Part shown: positions 22,973 to 31,207 of the stretch, one piece after another
Numbering within the stretch: the first letter of the stretch is position 1
Layout of the letters: every line of letters begins with the position of its first letter
Assembly (NCBI RefSeq): GCF_026130165.1
Contig: NZ_JAIHOM010000043.1
Coordinates: forward strand, 1-39,807
Source of the DNA: Spirulina subsalsa FACHB-351
Lineage (GTDB): Bacteria; Cyanobacteriota; Cyanobacteriia; Cyanobacteriales; Spirulinaceae
Length of the DNA: 39,807 nt
Direction: 5' to 3'
The notes under the pieces: generated by a model
Seen by the model: only the letters and a program-made list of their open reading frames with translations
The model's database searches: none
What the model was told of the DNA's origin: nothing
Translations under genes and position numbers: made by a program

Positions 22973-23884
22973 CTAGGGTTTTCCTTGCCCCAGATTTTTA
23001 ATAATGGCTTCGACTTTCTCTCGGGGCAGGTTGACAATATCGGCAATATCTGCTACGGAAAAACGGCGCTCAACCATTCGTGCGATCGCCTCTCGTTGAG
23101 CTTGTTCAATACCTTGTTCAATACCTTGTTCAATACCTTGTTCAATACCTTGTTCAATACCTTGTTCCATCCAACTGGTCACAATTTCCATAACGCCCTC
23201 CTGTTCTTGTGGTTCAAGTGTCCCTAATTCTTGATCAAACAAAGTTTGCTCTGTTTCATTCAGCCTCAAATAACTATCAATAAAGCCGGAAATTAACTGA
23301 GTCCGTGCCGGATCTAACCGCAACGTGACCAAAAGACGTAAACACTGAGCTTTGACTTTTGGTCGATCTTCCGGGCTAATATCCATTTTAGCCATCAAAG
23401 CACTGGCGATAGGGTTAGGTTGACTCAGATAATCTCGCCAGTTTAAGCGATTCAGTTGGATTACCCGATAATTGAACTGCAACACCTGAAAATCGGGAAA
23501 TTCTAGACAATGTTCACCTGTTGCCTGTTTTTTCGGTTGATCATAGGACAAAATCACAATGGGATAAACAGGCAAGTCGAATTTTTCATACAGACGGGAG
23601 AAGTAGCGAAACATTCGCTTGCCAAACTGGGGATCAGGAGTCGATTGATGTTCGACATGAATTAGGAAATAGGCTGATTGTCCTTGGAATTTGACTTGAA
23701 TCAGTAGATCGGTAGTGTAGCGATCGCCTGCCGTCACATCGGTAAACACTTCCGTGTTCAAAAGCGTTACCGAATCAGGCTCCCAGTAGGCTGTCACTTC
23801 TGGAAAAAACAGGTCAATAAACTCGACAAAGAAGGTCGATAATAGCTCCTTAAATAAACGGTCGTGGTCTAGTCGTTCTGACAT
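22973..23884 (-). CDS. Rpn-family nuclease/PD-(D/E)XK transposase-like protein
   Basis: A 303-residue protein of the Rpn/YhgA group, common in large numbers in cyanobacteria. The N-terminal half carries the PD-(D/E)XK pattern: DRLFKELLSTFF, then LNTEVF with DLLIQVKFQGQSAYFLIHVEHQS (E/D-x-K, E-x-Q). Family members promote RecA-independent recombination in E. coli. The C-terminal part has five consecutive EQGI units (60 bases, exact 12-base repeats at 23101-23160) followed by a helix-turn-helix-like end (RFSVADIADIVNLPREKVEAI). GGAG precedes the ATG. It is inserted 44 bases from tRNA-Ser. Confidence 0.88.
   Translation of the reverse strand: MSERLDHDRLFKELLSTFFVEFIDLFFPEVTAYWEPDSVTLLNTEVFTDVTAGDRYTTDLLIQVKFQGQSAYFLIHVEHQSTPDPQFGKRMFRYFSRLYEKFDLPVYPIVILSYDQPKKQATGEHCLEFPDFQVLQFNYRVIQLNRLNWRDYLSQPNPIASALMAKMDISPEDRPKVKAQCLRLLVTLRLDPARTQLISGFIDSYLRLNETEQTLFDQELGTLEPQEQEGVMEIVTSWMEQGIEQGIEQGIEQGIEQGIEQAQREAIARMVERRFSVADIADIVNLPREKVEAIIKNLGQGKP
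23101..23160. repeat. Five 12-bp tandem repeats inside the Rpn gene
   Basis: CTTGTTCAATAC repeated five times without change (encoding EQGI), then a diverged sixth copy. Such in-frame repeats are prone to copy-number change; each gain or loss shifts the spacer by four residues. Confidence 0.95.
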
Positions 23885-23946
23885 TTTTCTCCTTTAGCTC
23901 TCTAGAGAGGGAAGTGAACCCATGGTGAGGCATTCAAAACTGATCT

Positions 23947-26190
23947 CTATAAACTGGAATAAAAAGACTGAAACCCTTGGAGAATGGGTAAAACATCCTG
24001 TGATTTTTCTTTGAGAAAATCAACATCTTCTGCCGTAAACCCATCGGGATAATCTATTTTATTCAACAGACGAATTAAAGCCACAGCATTTCCTGAACTA
24101 TCCAAAAGAGGGAATAATAACACACTCTTTAACTGTCCCACCTGTTTAGAACTCAATCCCGCTCGCACTAATTGATCTCTAATTTGTCCTGCTTTATTAC
24201 TTTTCTTTGCTTCCTTCGCGGTCAACACCTTAGACGCAATTCCTTGTTGAGCCGTTAATGTAACGGTTTTGACTAATTCTGTCTGCGCTTCCCGATAAAA
24301 TAACCATAACTCCTGTTGATCTAAACTCAGCATAAAAATGTGGCAAAATTCCGCCTTAAGTTGCCGTTTCAGAGAGCGGGATAATTGCTTAATTAAAGTG
24401 TAAACTGTATCATAACGTTGTTCTACTTCATTATCTAAGGCAGTAGAAAACAGATTTAAGGTTTGTAAAACTGCCGTTTGAGGTTCAAGCTTCGCCGATT
24501 CTTTTAACTTCTCATGGGTTTTAGCAAACTGAAGAATTGCCCCTACCCTCTCATTAAAAATTTGCATTGAATGGCGGTCATTTTTATCAAAACTCGCCTT
24601 AAAAAAATCAGGAACAGCCGGAAACAGGGACTTATCATATTCTCCCGTCGCCCCGGCCTTCCGTTTATTCACCAACTGGGTCACACCTAATAACTTGCCA
24701 CTGGGACTTAACACAGGCATACAGAGTAAACTACAAGTCCGATAATGAGTATGTTCATCCGTTTTTTTAGCATTTTCCGCATTGGGATCATCATATAAAT
24801 CATAGGGGATAATCATGGCTTGACGACTTTGTGCCACTTGTCCTACAAATCCCGTGCCGATGGGACATCTAATCTTGCCATCTCCGGGAATTTCTGTCCA
24901 TAAATCCCCTTCCTGTTCATCCACTAACCACAGGGTACTCCGATCAGCATTGAGTAGTTTTTTCGCTGCATTCATCACCCGTTCTAAGATCATTTGGGTG
25001 TCTAAGTTGACCTGATCTAAAGAGCGTGTCGCTTGTCTTAAAGCGGCTGTAGCTTGGGCTTTCTTAATGGATTCATAACAGGATTGACAAGTTTCTAGAA
25101 TGCGACGAATGGGCAGAACACATTTAGCGAGACGTTCTAAATCTAGATGGGTAAAGCCTTCAATATCTTGTTGCCGCTTTTTGAGTTTATTTAACAGTTG
25201 AACAACGGCAATTACCTCTTGTTCATCATTTAAAATGGGAAAGGCTAGGATGTTTTGGGTATGGTAATTATATTTTTTATCAAATTCTTTCACTAATTGG
25301 GAGCGCGGATCTTCATAAACATGATCGGGAATGTGAATCACCTGTTTATTTTTCGCGACTAATCCGGTAATTCCTTCCCCCATCCGCACATGAATATCTA
25401 AAAAATGCCCGCTTTCATCTTCGGCGACTAAGGACCACAATTCGGTTTTTTCTTCATTCAGTAAAAAGATACTGGTACGGTCAGATCCCACTAATTCGCC
25501 CACATTGGCGGTCACATCTCGCAGGACTTCATAGAGGGGTTGGGTGACTTCTTGATGATCATTGCCCTGTTCAATTTGGCGGATAATATCGACTTGAGAA
25601 CCGAATAATTTTCGTTCCAGTTGTGTAAAAATGCGTAAATAGTCTTCTTCGTTGGGTTCTAGGTCATTTTCGAGGATTTCAATGGCTTGATCGACCCATT
25701 CTTCACTGAAAATTATTTCATAGATTTTATTATGGACTTTCAGCTTGCCTTGTTGTTTAGCAATTAAACCTAATAAGCGGAGTTCTTTTTGTTCTGACCC
25801 GGTATTGGCGAAAACGCCCTCTTCTTGAAAGACTTGTTTATAAAATTTCAGGAGTTGGAGACTGCGCTTTTTGTCCTTGCTTTTGAGCAGGCGATCGCGA
25901 ATGGACCAGAGGGGTTTGAGACGGGGGTTTTGTTCCCAGTTGTGGAGGACTCGCGATCGCACTAAGTTTTCCATCCACACCTCCTCCTGTCCCGCTTTGG
26001 GTGTGGTCTTCTCCTCCATCATCAGCTTAAACAGGATCTGAGTCAGAAACGGTTCCTTATCCGTCCAATCCAATACCAAAGCCAAGAGTTTCTTATAGTT
26101 TTGGGCTTTGCCTAGGGAGGAAATGGCCGCAGCAGTCCCGAGAGTCGATTGACTAGATTTAGATGTAGATGGGGATGGATTTGGGTTCAT
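23947..26190 (-). CDS. Multi-GAF protein with AAA-like-type N-terminal helical region
   Basis: 747 residues. N-terminal region (about 35-200): EPFLTQILFKLM, then WSIRDRLLKSKDKKR, LLKFYKQVF, LLGLIAKQQGKLKVHNKIYE and EEWVDQAIE. It strongly recalls the helical/winged part that follows the ATPase in cyanobacterial 'AAA-like' proteins, but no P-loop is present. GAF1 is at about 205-360 (VGSDRTSIFLLNEE, GEGITGLVAKNKQ). GAF2 is at about 390-550 (LNADRSTLWLVDEQ, GTGFVGQVAQSRQ). A more divergent third GAF-like part is at about 575-740 (KAEFCHIFMLS, FPLLDSSGNAVALIRLLNK). No output enzyme follows, so it may act by protein contact. Single gene, divergent from argB. Confidence 0.85.
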   Translation of the reverse strand: MNPNPSPSTSKSSQSTLGTAAAISSLGKAQNYKKLLALVLDWTDKEPFLTQILFKLMMEEKTTPKAGQEEVWMENLVRSRVLHNWEQNPRLKPLWSIRDRLLKSKDKKRSLQLLKFYKQVFQEEGVFANTGSEQKELRLLGLIAKQQGKLKVHNKIYEIIFSEEWVDQAIEILENDLEPNEEDYLRIFTQLERKLFGSQVDIIRQIEQGNDHQEVTQPLYEVLRDVTANVGELVGSDRTSIFLLNEEKTELWSLVAEDESGHFLDIHVRMGEGITGLVAKNKQVIHIPDHVYEDPRSQLVKEFDKKYNYHTQNILAFPILNDEQEVIAVVQLLNKLKKRQQDIEGFTHLDLERLAKCVLPIRRILETCQSCYESIKKAQATAALRQATRSLDQVNLDTQMILERVMNAAKKLLNADRSTLWLVDEQEGDLWTEIPGDGKIRCPIGTGFVGQVAQSRQAMIIPYDLYDDPNAENAKKTDEHTHYRTCSLLCMPVLSPSGKLLGVTQLVNKRKAGATGEYDKSLFPAVPDFFKASFDKNDRHSMQIFNERVGAILQFAKTHEKLKESAKLEPQTAVLQTLNLFSTALDNEVEQRYDTVYTLIKQLSRSLKRQLKAEFCHIFMLSLDQQELWLFYREAQTELVKTVTLTAQQGIASKVLTAKEAKKSNKAGQIRDQLVRAGLSSKQVGQLKSVLLFPLLDSSGNAVALIRLLNKIDYPDGFTAEDVDFLKEKSQDVLPILQGFQSFYSSL

Positions 26191-26405
26191 AGTGAGATTC
26201 CCTTGAGGAAGGGCTGGGATAACGTTGACCTCTGCTTATAGGGTACGAGATCCCATGAGCAAGGGACAATAGATGACCCTCGGAAAACAGGAGACAGACA
26301 ATCAAGCCCTCATTCGTTAAATCTATCTGAACGTTCTCGGGTTTGGGGGGTTTGTCCCTTAATGATGGTACATAAACCCAGTTTATTCATTGAGGCAAGC
26401 TATTC

Positions 26406-27305
26406 ATGAGTAGTGAGAACCTGTTCAATCAAGATCCCGCCAATACTCGCGTCCGCGTCTTAAGTGAAGCCCTGCCCTACATTCAACAATTCGCCGGACG
26501 CACCATTGTCATTAAGTATGGGGGGGCGGCCATGAAGGATTCGAGCTTGAAAGATCAGGTCATGCGGGATATTGTGTTTCTCTCTTGTGTTGGCGCTCGC
26601 CCCATTGTCATTCACGGAGGAGGTCCAGAAATCAACAGTTGGCTGGGAAAATTAAAGATTGAACCTCAATTTAAAGATGGTTTGCGGGTCACTGATGCCG
26701 ACACAATGGATGTTGTGGAAATGGTTTTAGTCGGTCGGGTGAATAAGGAAATTGTCGCCCTAATTAATCAGGCCGGGGGTGCTGCGGTAGGTTTATGTGG
26801 GAAAGATGGGAACTTAATCACAGCCCGTCCGGTGGATAATAGTGCCGATGTTGGTTTTGTGGGTGAGGTGAGTAGTGTGGATACTCGGGTGATTGAAACG
26901 CTGCTCAAGGGGGGCTATGTCCCAGTTATTTCTAGCGTTGCGGCAGACCAAAATGGACAAGCGTATAACATTAATGCCGATACCGTGGCGGGGGAAATTG
27001 CGGCTGCTTTGGGGGCAGAAAAATTGATTCTGCTGACGGATACGGCGGGCATTTTACGGGATTATAAGGATCCTTCTACCCTCATCGCCAAGTTAGATAT
27101 TCAACAAGCCCGAGAATTGATTAACGAGGGGATTGTGGCTGGGGGGATGATCCCGAAAGTGAATTGTTGTGTGCGATCGCTTGCCCAAGGTGTTCACGCT
27201 GCCCACATCCTCGATGGTAGAGTTCCCCACGCCCTTCTCTTAGAAGTCTTTACCAATCAAGGTATCGGTTCTATGATTGTCGCCTCAGAATTCTCTAAAT
27301 CTTAA
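26406..27305 (+). CDS. argB: N-acetylglutamate kinase
   Basis: Phosphorylates N-acetyl-L-glutamate, the controlled step of arginine synthesis; in cyanobacteria the enzyme is relieved of arginine inhibition by PII (GlnB). 299 residues. Motifs: [11 protein letters not shown] (phosphate loop, K), [59 protein letters not shown] and [10 protein letters not shown]. The N-terminal helix before TIVIKYG, seen in arginine-sensitive PII-binding forms, is present ([14 protein letters not shown]). Own promoter region shared with the GAF gene (215 bases). Starts at ATG after a GAGG. Confidence 0.97.
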   Translation: MSSENLFNQDPANTRVRVLSEALPYIQQFAGRTIVIKYGGAAMKDSSLKDQVMRDIVFLSCVGARPIVIHGGGPEINSWLGKLKIEPQFKDGLRVTDADTMDVVEMVLVGRVNKEIVALINQAGGAAVGLCGKDGNLITARPVDNSADVGFVGEVSSVDTRVIETLLKGGYVPVISSVAADQNGQAYNINADTVAGEIAAALGAEKLILLTDTAGILRDYKDPSTLIAKLDIQQARELINEGIVAGGMIPKVNCCVRSLAQGVHAAHILDGRVPHALLLEVFTNQGIGSMIVASEFSKS

Positions 27306-27344
27306 TCAGTGATCAAGGCTCAATTATCAATTATCAGGTTTTGC

Positions 27345-28376
27345 TCAAAAAATAAAAATCTTATTTAACGTATTCTTCTGAAAACCGACCACCGTCGGAT
27401 AAGTGATATTCGGCAAAATCTGCACATCAAATAACTCCGTACAACCGGACACAAACTTTAAATAAGCCACCGCCTTCCCGGTCAAAATATCCACCACCCA
27501 AACCGCACATTGTAACGGTTGATTCTTCTGCTCAATGGGTAATCCCCCAAAGGTTTTTTTTTCCCGCACTTGAGACAAGCCCACAAAAGCATAATTTCCG
27601 TAAAAAGTCAACCCTCTTGTAAATCCCGGTAATTGAACGACCGAAATTTTTTCCCCGCTTTTTTCATCAATAATGACTAACTCGCCATAGCCCGAATTAA
27701 GTAGCCACAAACGATTTTGATAAACCCGTGGAGAATGGGGCATAGAAAAGCTTTGATTCAGCACCTCTCCGGTATCAATATCCATCACGCAGCCCCCATT
27801 CTTCCTATGCTTACGCCATTCCCCCGCCACATTACTCACCCGAAAAAATGTCACATACTGCGGCTTTTGATTGACCACAGCCAAGCCGTTTAAATGACAG
27901 CGATCTTCCGGGACTAATTCCGTAATAAAAGGGGGCTGCCATCGAGGAATAAAATTATAGTGATCTTCGAGGGTACAAAGGCAAGAAAAACGAGTATTCA
28001 CAAACCATAATTCTTTCCCTACCCATGCCAACTCATGCACCCGAATATCTCCTGTAATGTGGGACTTACGCGGCACAAAACACCCATCATATTGTTCCGG
28101 GGGGTTAATTTTGTGGGCAATCCCCGGAACATTGGGGAGAAACCAGATTTCTCGCTTTGTCCCCAATGCCAAGCAATCCTGACTGAGGGCTAGCCCCATG
28201 AGGTGTTTAAAATTGCGAAGTAAGGTACTTAAATAGCCATTATGCGATCGCACGATAATCAACTTGCCCACTTGATAGGTCGAAATGAACAAGGAAATAT
28301 TTAACCCTTCCAGAATCTCAGGAAAGTTGGGCGAGTAGATGTATTCAAAAGGGGGATTTTTGGGCTGTTTAGACAC
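27345..28376 (-). CDS. TIGR03032 family protein
   Basis: 343 residues starting at GTG (28376). The pattern FEYIYSPNFPEILEGLNISLFISTYQVGKLI, then LGTKREIWFL, and HITGDIRVHELAWVGKELWFVNTRFSCLCTLE and SMPHSPRVYQNRLWLLNSGYGEL marks the TIGR03032 family, a beta-propeller-like group of unknown function. The family occurs in cyanobacteria and other bacteria. Its 5' end is 77 bases from the ExbD stop, so it may be the third gene of the ExbB-ExbD transcript, although the genes are not tightly packed. No signal peptide, so likely cytoplasmic. Confidence 0.87.
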   Translation of the reverse strand: MSKQPKNPPFEYIYSPNFPEILEGLNISLFISTYQVGKLIIVRSHNGYLSTLLRNFKHLMGLALSQDCLALGTKREIWFLPNVPGIAHKINPPEQYDGCFVPRKSHITGDIRVHELAWVGKELWFVNTRFSCLCTLEDHYNFIPRWQPPFITELVPEDRCHLNGLAVVNQKPQYVTFFRVSNVAGEWRKHRKNGGCVMDIDTGEVLNQSFSMPHSPRVYQNRLWLLNSGYGELVIIDEKSGEKISVVQLPGFTRGLTFYGNYAFVGLSQVREKKTFGGLPIEQKNQPLQCAVWVVDILTGKAVAYLKFVSGCTELFDVQILPNITYPTVVGFQKNTLNKIFIF

Positions 28377-28453
28377 AAATCAGGATGAGGAAACAAGAGG
28401 GGGAAAATAGGGGGGAAATAGGGGCTTAACTGGTCAGTCTTGGCCTACCTGCC

Positions 28454-29086
28454 CTAATTTTGTTCTACTTCCCCCCCACCGGGTAAATCAGGACTAGCTG
28501 GAAGGTCTGGACTGGTGGGTGAATTGAGATCAGGGGTGGGAATGGTGGGGATGGGACTAGAGGGGGTTTCGGGGACAGAAGGCATGGGGGCAACATCAGG
28601 AGAGGCACTGCCTTCGGGTAAAGTCGCCAAGGCCACGCGATCGCCTCCCGCACTGCGTAAGATATCCAAAACTTGGATCACATCGTCGTAACGGCTATTT
28701 TTCGAGGCATATAAAACCATTAACCCATCCGGTCGAGTGAGAAAATAATTCTCCACTGTTTGGGACAGTTGATTTTTATTCAAAACAGGCTGTTGTTCCA
28801 CATACACCTGACCAAAATCATCCACACTGACAATCAGCATCTCCCGCATTTGTGCCGCCCCCGTCGCAGCGCGGGGTAAGTCCAAACTAATCGCCTGCTG
28901 GCGAGAAAAACCCACAGCCGCCAAAATAAAAAAGGTCAGGATACAGAAAATAACATCAATCAGGGGAATAATTTCAATCCTTACCTCTTGGGTGGGGTGA
29001 CTATCCACCCATAACTTAAGCGGTTGAACCGTAGAGGCCAGAGGACGAGATTTAGGGGGTTTTCCTTTGGGATGAATAGAAGTCAT
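28454..29086 (-). CDS. ExbD/TolR-like energy-transduction protein
   Basis: 210 residues. One membrane helix near residues 42-65 (LIDVIFCILTFFILAAVGF) contains the essential aspartate (D44 region, 'PLIDVIF'). It is followed by a periplasmic domain of about 100 residues (ISLDLPRAATG... VDDFGQVYVEQQPV). An unusual Pro/Ser/Asp-rich tail (about 165-210: SSPIPTIPTPDLNSPTSPD and similar) might span the peptidoglycan. With ExbB it harnesses the proton gradient for TonB-type outer-membrane work. It follows exbB by 132 bases. Confidence 0.92.
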   Translation of the reverse strand: MTSIHPKGKPPKSRPLASTVQPLKLWVDSHPTQEVRIEIIPLIDVIFCILTFFILAAVGFSRQQAISLDLPRAATGAAQMREMLIVSVDDFGQVYVEQQPVLNKNQLSQTVENYFLTRPDGLMVLYASKNSRYDDVIQVLDILRSAGGDRVALATLPEGSASPDVAPMPSVPETPSSPIPTIPTPDLNSPTSPDLPASPDLPGGGEVEQN

Positions 29087-29218
29087 AGTGCAATTAACAA
29101 TAAAAAAGAACGATCTGGGATAGTATCCGAGCCTAATGATAGGGTGAGGTTAAGTCTAATCTTGACAAGTTAAGCCTTTCCCCCCATTGGTTAACCTCAA
29201 ACCGCAAGATCCTCTCCG

Positions 29219-29923
29219 CTACTTTTCTGTTGGAGGATCAATAATTTTCTTGGGGCTTTTAACCAAAGTGGGGGGATTAATCGTGAACTTCAGGTCTTCT
29301 TTTTCGACCCAGTGCTGGCGATAGAGCAGTTCTAAATCACTGCCTGCCTTGCGAAAAATGCGCACCTGACCAAAGAGAAACGCCTGAAACAGACGGTAAA
29401 AAGCCAAACTCACAATCGCCACCACCAAACCCGCCGCCGTTGAAATCAGAGATTCCCCAATCCCAAGGGTAACACCTGCGGTAGAAGCGGTTCCCAAGTC
29501 ACTGATACTAATAGAACCGAGGGAGTTAATCAGCCCTAATACCGTGCCAAGCAGTCCCAATAAGGGCGAAAGGGCAATCACCGCCTCTAGGATTTTGTCG
29601 CCCCGTCGCATCAAGGCTAATTCATCATCAGCCGCCGATTCTAGGGCAAGGTGGAAGACATCGGGTTCTGGTTGGGGGAGTTGGAGGGGGGCAAAGAGAA
29701 ACCGCCCAATCGGATGATGGCGGTAGTCCTTCGCAATTTCTGAGCCGCTTTCCCAGTTGCGAAAAGTGGATTCCATGATCGTGTTTAGAATTTGCCGTTC
29801 TTGCAAAAGAACTCTCGCCCAAAACCAGAGGCGATCGAGAATTACGCCCAAGGCTAGTATAGACAGGAAGAGAATCGGCCAAATGGCAATCCCACCCTTG
29901 ATAATTAGTTCTTGTGGTGTCAC
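29219..29923 (-). CDS. ExbB/TolQ/MotA-type proton channel protein
   Basis: 234 residues from a GTG start with AAGGA 6 bases upstream. Three membrane segments: [24 protein letters not shown] (about 8-31), then [21 protein letters not shown] and [25 protein letters not shown], the two conserved helices of the MotA/TolQ/ExbB channel. Partner of the ExbD gene next to it, together powering a TonB- or Tol-like complex. No tonB gene is in view. The upstream side is occupied by an IS200/IS605 remnant, so its promoter must lie within 29924-30009. Confidence 0.93.
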   Translation of the reverse strand: MTPQELIIKGGIAIWPILFLSILALGVILDRLWFWARVLLQERQILNTIMESTFRNWESGSEIAKDYRHHPIGRFLFAPLQLPQPEPDVFHLALESAADDELALMRRGDKILEAVIALSPLLGLLGTVLGLINSLGSISISDLGTASTAGVTLGIGESLISTAAGLVVAIVSLAFYRLFQAFLFGQVRIFRKAGSDLELLYRQHWVEKEDLKFTINPPTLVKSPKKIIDPPTEK

Positions 29924-29970
29924 GGTTAATCCTTATAGGTGAACTATGTCTTACCGAAAATTTGGGTTTA

Positions 29971-29998
29971 AAGCCCCGTCCTTTTAGGACGGCTTTTG
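29971..29998. terminator. Hairpin with T run, shared family with 39685-39721
   Basis: AAGCCCCGTCC and GGACGGCTTTT form a stem with a TTTTA loop and flanking T/A runs. Preceded by ACCGAAAATTTGGG, a 14-base string also found at 39668-39681 before a similar hairpin. Placed between the exbB start and the TnpB remnant; on the plus strand it looks like a rho-independent terminator. Confidence 0.5.
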
Positions 29999-30009
29999 TG
30001 TAGTCTATA

Positions 30010-30041
30010 TTGACACTCCCATAGCTAAAAGCGAGGGATTC
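30010..30041 (-). other. Right-end hairpin of the IS200/IS605 remnant
   Basis: Minus-strand GAATCCCTCGCTTTTAGCTA, then TGGGAGTGTCAA: a hairpin closed by TTTTAG and ending in GTCAA. It lies 19 bases beyond the tnpB stop. This is where the 3' end of the tnpB-overlapping guide RNA and the transposon right end are expected in this family. Confidence 0.55.
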
Positions 30042-30059
30042 TTGGTTCAACGAGTTTCC

Positions 30060-30565
30060 TTAACTTGGCAGGACGTATCCAACCAAGCCAGAGGGAATCT
30101 CTCCCCAAGCGTAAGTTCCCGTTTGCCCAGCGGTACTTAGTCCCTTGTTTAAAATATTGATAGCGGCGTTAATATCTCTATCTTCTACATAACCACAATG
30201 GGGACAAACATGGGTTCTTGTCCATAGAGATTTAAATATCTTTTCTCCACAATTAGAACAATTCTGACTGGTATTATGGGGCGGTACTGCTGCCGTAGCC
30301 TTACCATATTTAAAGCCAAAATATTCTAACCATTGTCGAAAAGTTGAGTCGAAAAGTTGACCAGGCCGCATCATTGATAGATTTAGCTAGTTTCGAGTTT
30401 TTTACCAGTCCTTTAACATTTAAGTCTTCGTAGGCGATAAAATCGTTAGATTTAATGACGTGCAATGCCTCTTTCTGGACAAAGCCTTTACGTTGCCTAC
30501 TTACTCTTAAATGTTTTAAGGCATATCTCTTCCTAGCTTTTTTGGATAGGATAGCCTTTTTTGCC
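30060..30565 (-). pseudogene. TnpB (IS200/IS605) remnant, 5' truncated and frameshifted
   Basis: The C-terminal part of a TnpB RNA-guided nuclease. From the 5' side: RAKKAILSKKARKRYALKHL, then the RuvC acidic motif FIAYEDLNVKGL and LAKSINDAAWSTF. A 13-base direct duplication (GTCGAAAAGTTGA at 30335-30347 and 30348-30360) breaks the frame. The continuation shows the zinc ribbon NCSNCGEKI...HVCPHCGY and RuvC-III EDRDINAAINILNKGL. A stretch of 104 codons (30060-30374) stays open after the break. The N-terminal half, including the first RuvC aspartate, is missing. A right-end hairpin follows (30010-30041). No TnpA is present. Inactive. Confidence 0.85.
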
Positions 30566-30796
30566 CTTCACACCTTGTTTATCGACCTCAAACAACTAGA
30601 TGGATACTAACATATACAGCACAAATTGTCATGCTAAGAGTGATCCCTGAGCCTTAGCTAAAGAGTCGTGCTTCGCTGTTTCTATACTGGTCAGGTTTCA
30701 TCCCGTCGGTAAAACCGAGGGTCTTCACCCGACATTGCAGATAATGGCTAGTGGGTAGCGAATGCCACAAACAAAACAGCTTAGGAAAGCTCTTTT
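30566..30796. other. Gene-free remnant DNA
   Basis: No credible gene. Holds the decayed upstream flank of the TnpB remnant and the 19-base string ACCCGACATTGCAGATAAT at 30727-30745, which recurs exactly at 33392-33410. Confidence 0.4.
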
Positions 30797-31156
30797 TTAA
30801 AAGGCCTTTTCCTTCAGACAACGCTGAAAGTTCTCCTCCGCCTCGTTGAGTTTCGGACTGTCTTTGACTTGGAACATACGTTCTAATTGTTCGTTCTGCA
30901 TTTCATTGAGCGCTCGGTTAACGCGATCGCGAGTATCCTTGTTATTGATACTTAATTCAGGTGGTAGACAGTCAATCACCGCTTGTAGGCGATCGCTATC
31001 TGGCTTCCGTTCTGCCTGTACAATCGGCACAGGAGGACTAACCCGAGGATATTGGGCAGAAGTCGCAGGCAAGGTCAGCGCCCAGATAATCCCCACCAAA
31101 ACCAAACTTAAAATAATACTCGCGAAGATCAACAGTCTACGGTTGTTAGAATTCAT
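30797..31156 (-). CDS. Small membrane-anchored protein, unknown
   Basis: 119 residues. N-terminal membrane helix (about 8-27: LLIFASIILSLVLVGIIWAL), then a Pro-rich stretch and a charged helical domain (about 50-119) ending LNEAEENFQRCLKEKAF. Two cysteines (C63 in DCLPPEL and C113) could form a disulfide if exported. GGAAG precedes the ATG. I do not recognise the family. Divergent from the CapA-like gene, sharing a 51-base region. Confidence 0.6.
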   Translation of the reverse strand: MNSNNRRLLIFASIILSLVLVGIIWALTLPATSAQYPRVSPPVPIVQAERKPDSDRLQAVIDCLPPELSINNKDTRDRVNRALNEMQNEQLERMFQVKDSPKLNEAEENFQRCLKEKAF

Positions 31157-31207
31157 GTAACTTCCAGCAATGACAAACTAAAACAATATTAAAGGTTTTA
31201 GGCGATT

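Noticed and set aside
29628-30050. 140-residue minus-strand frame overlapping exbB and the IS end
   Set aside because: Shadow of exbB in another frame continued through the TnpB right-end DNA; no family pattern.
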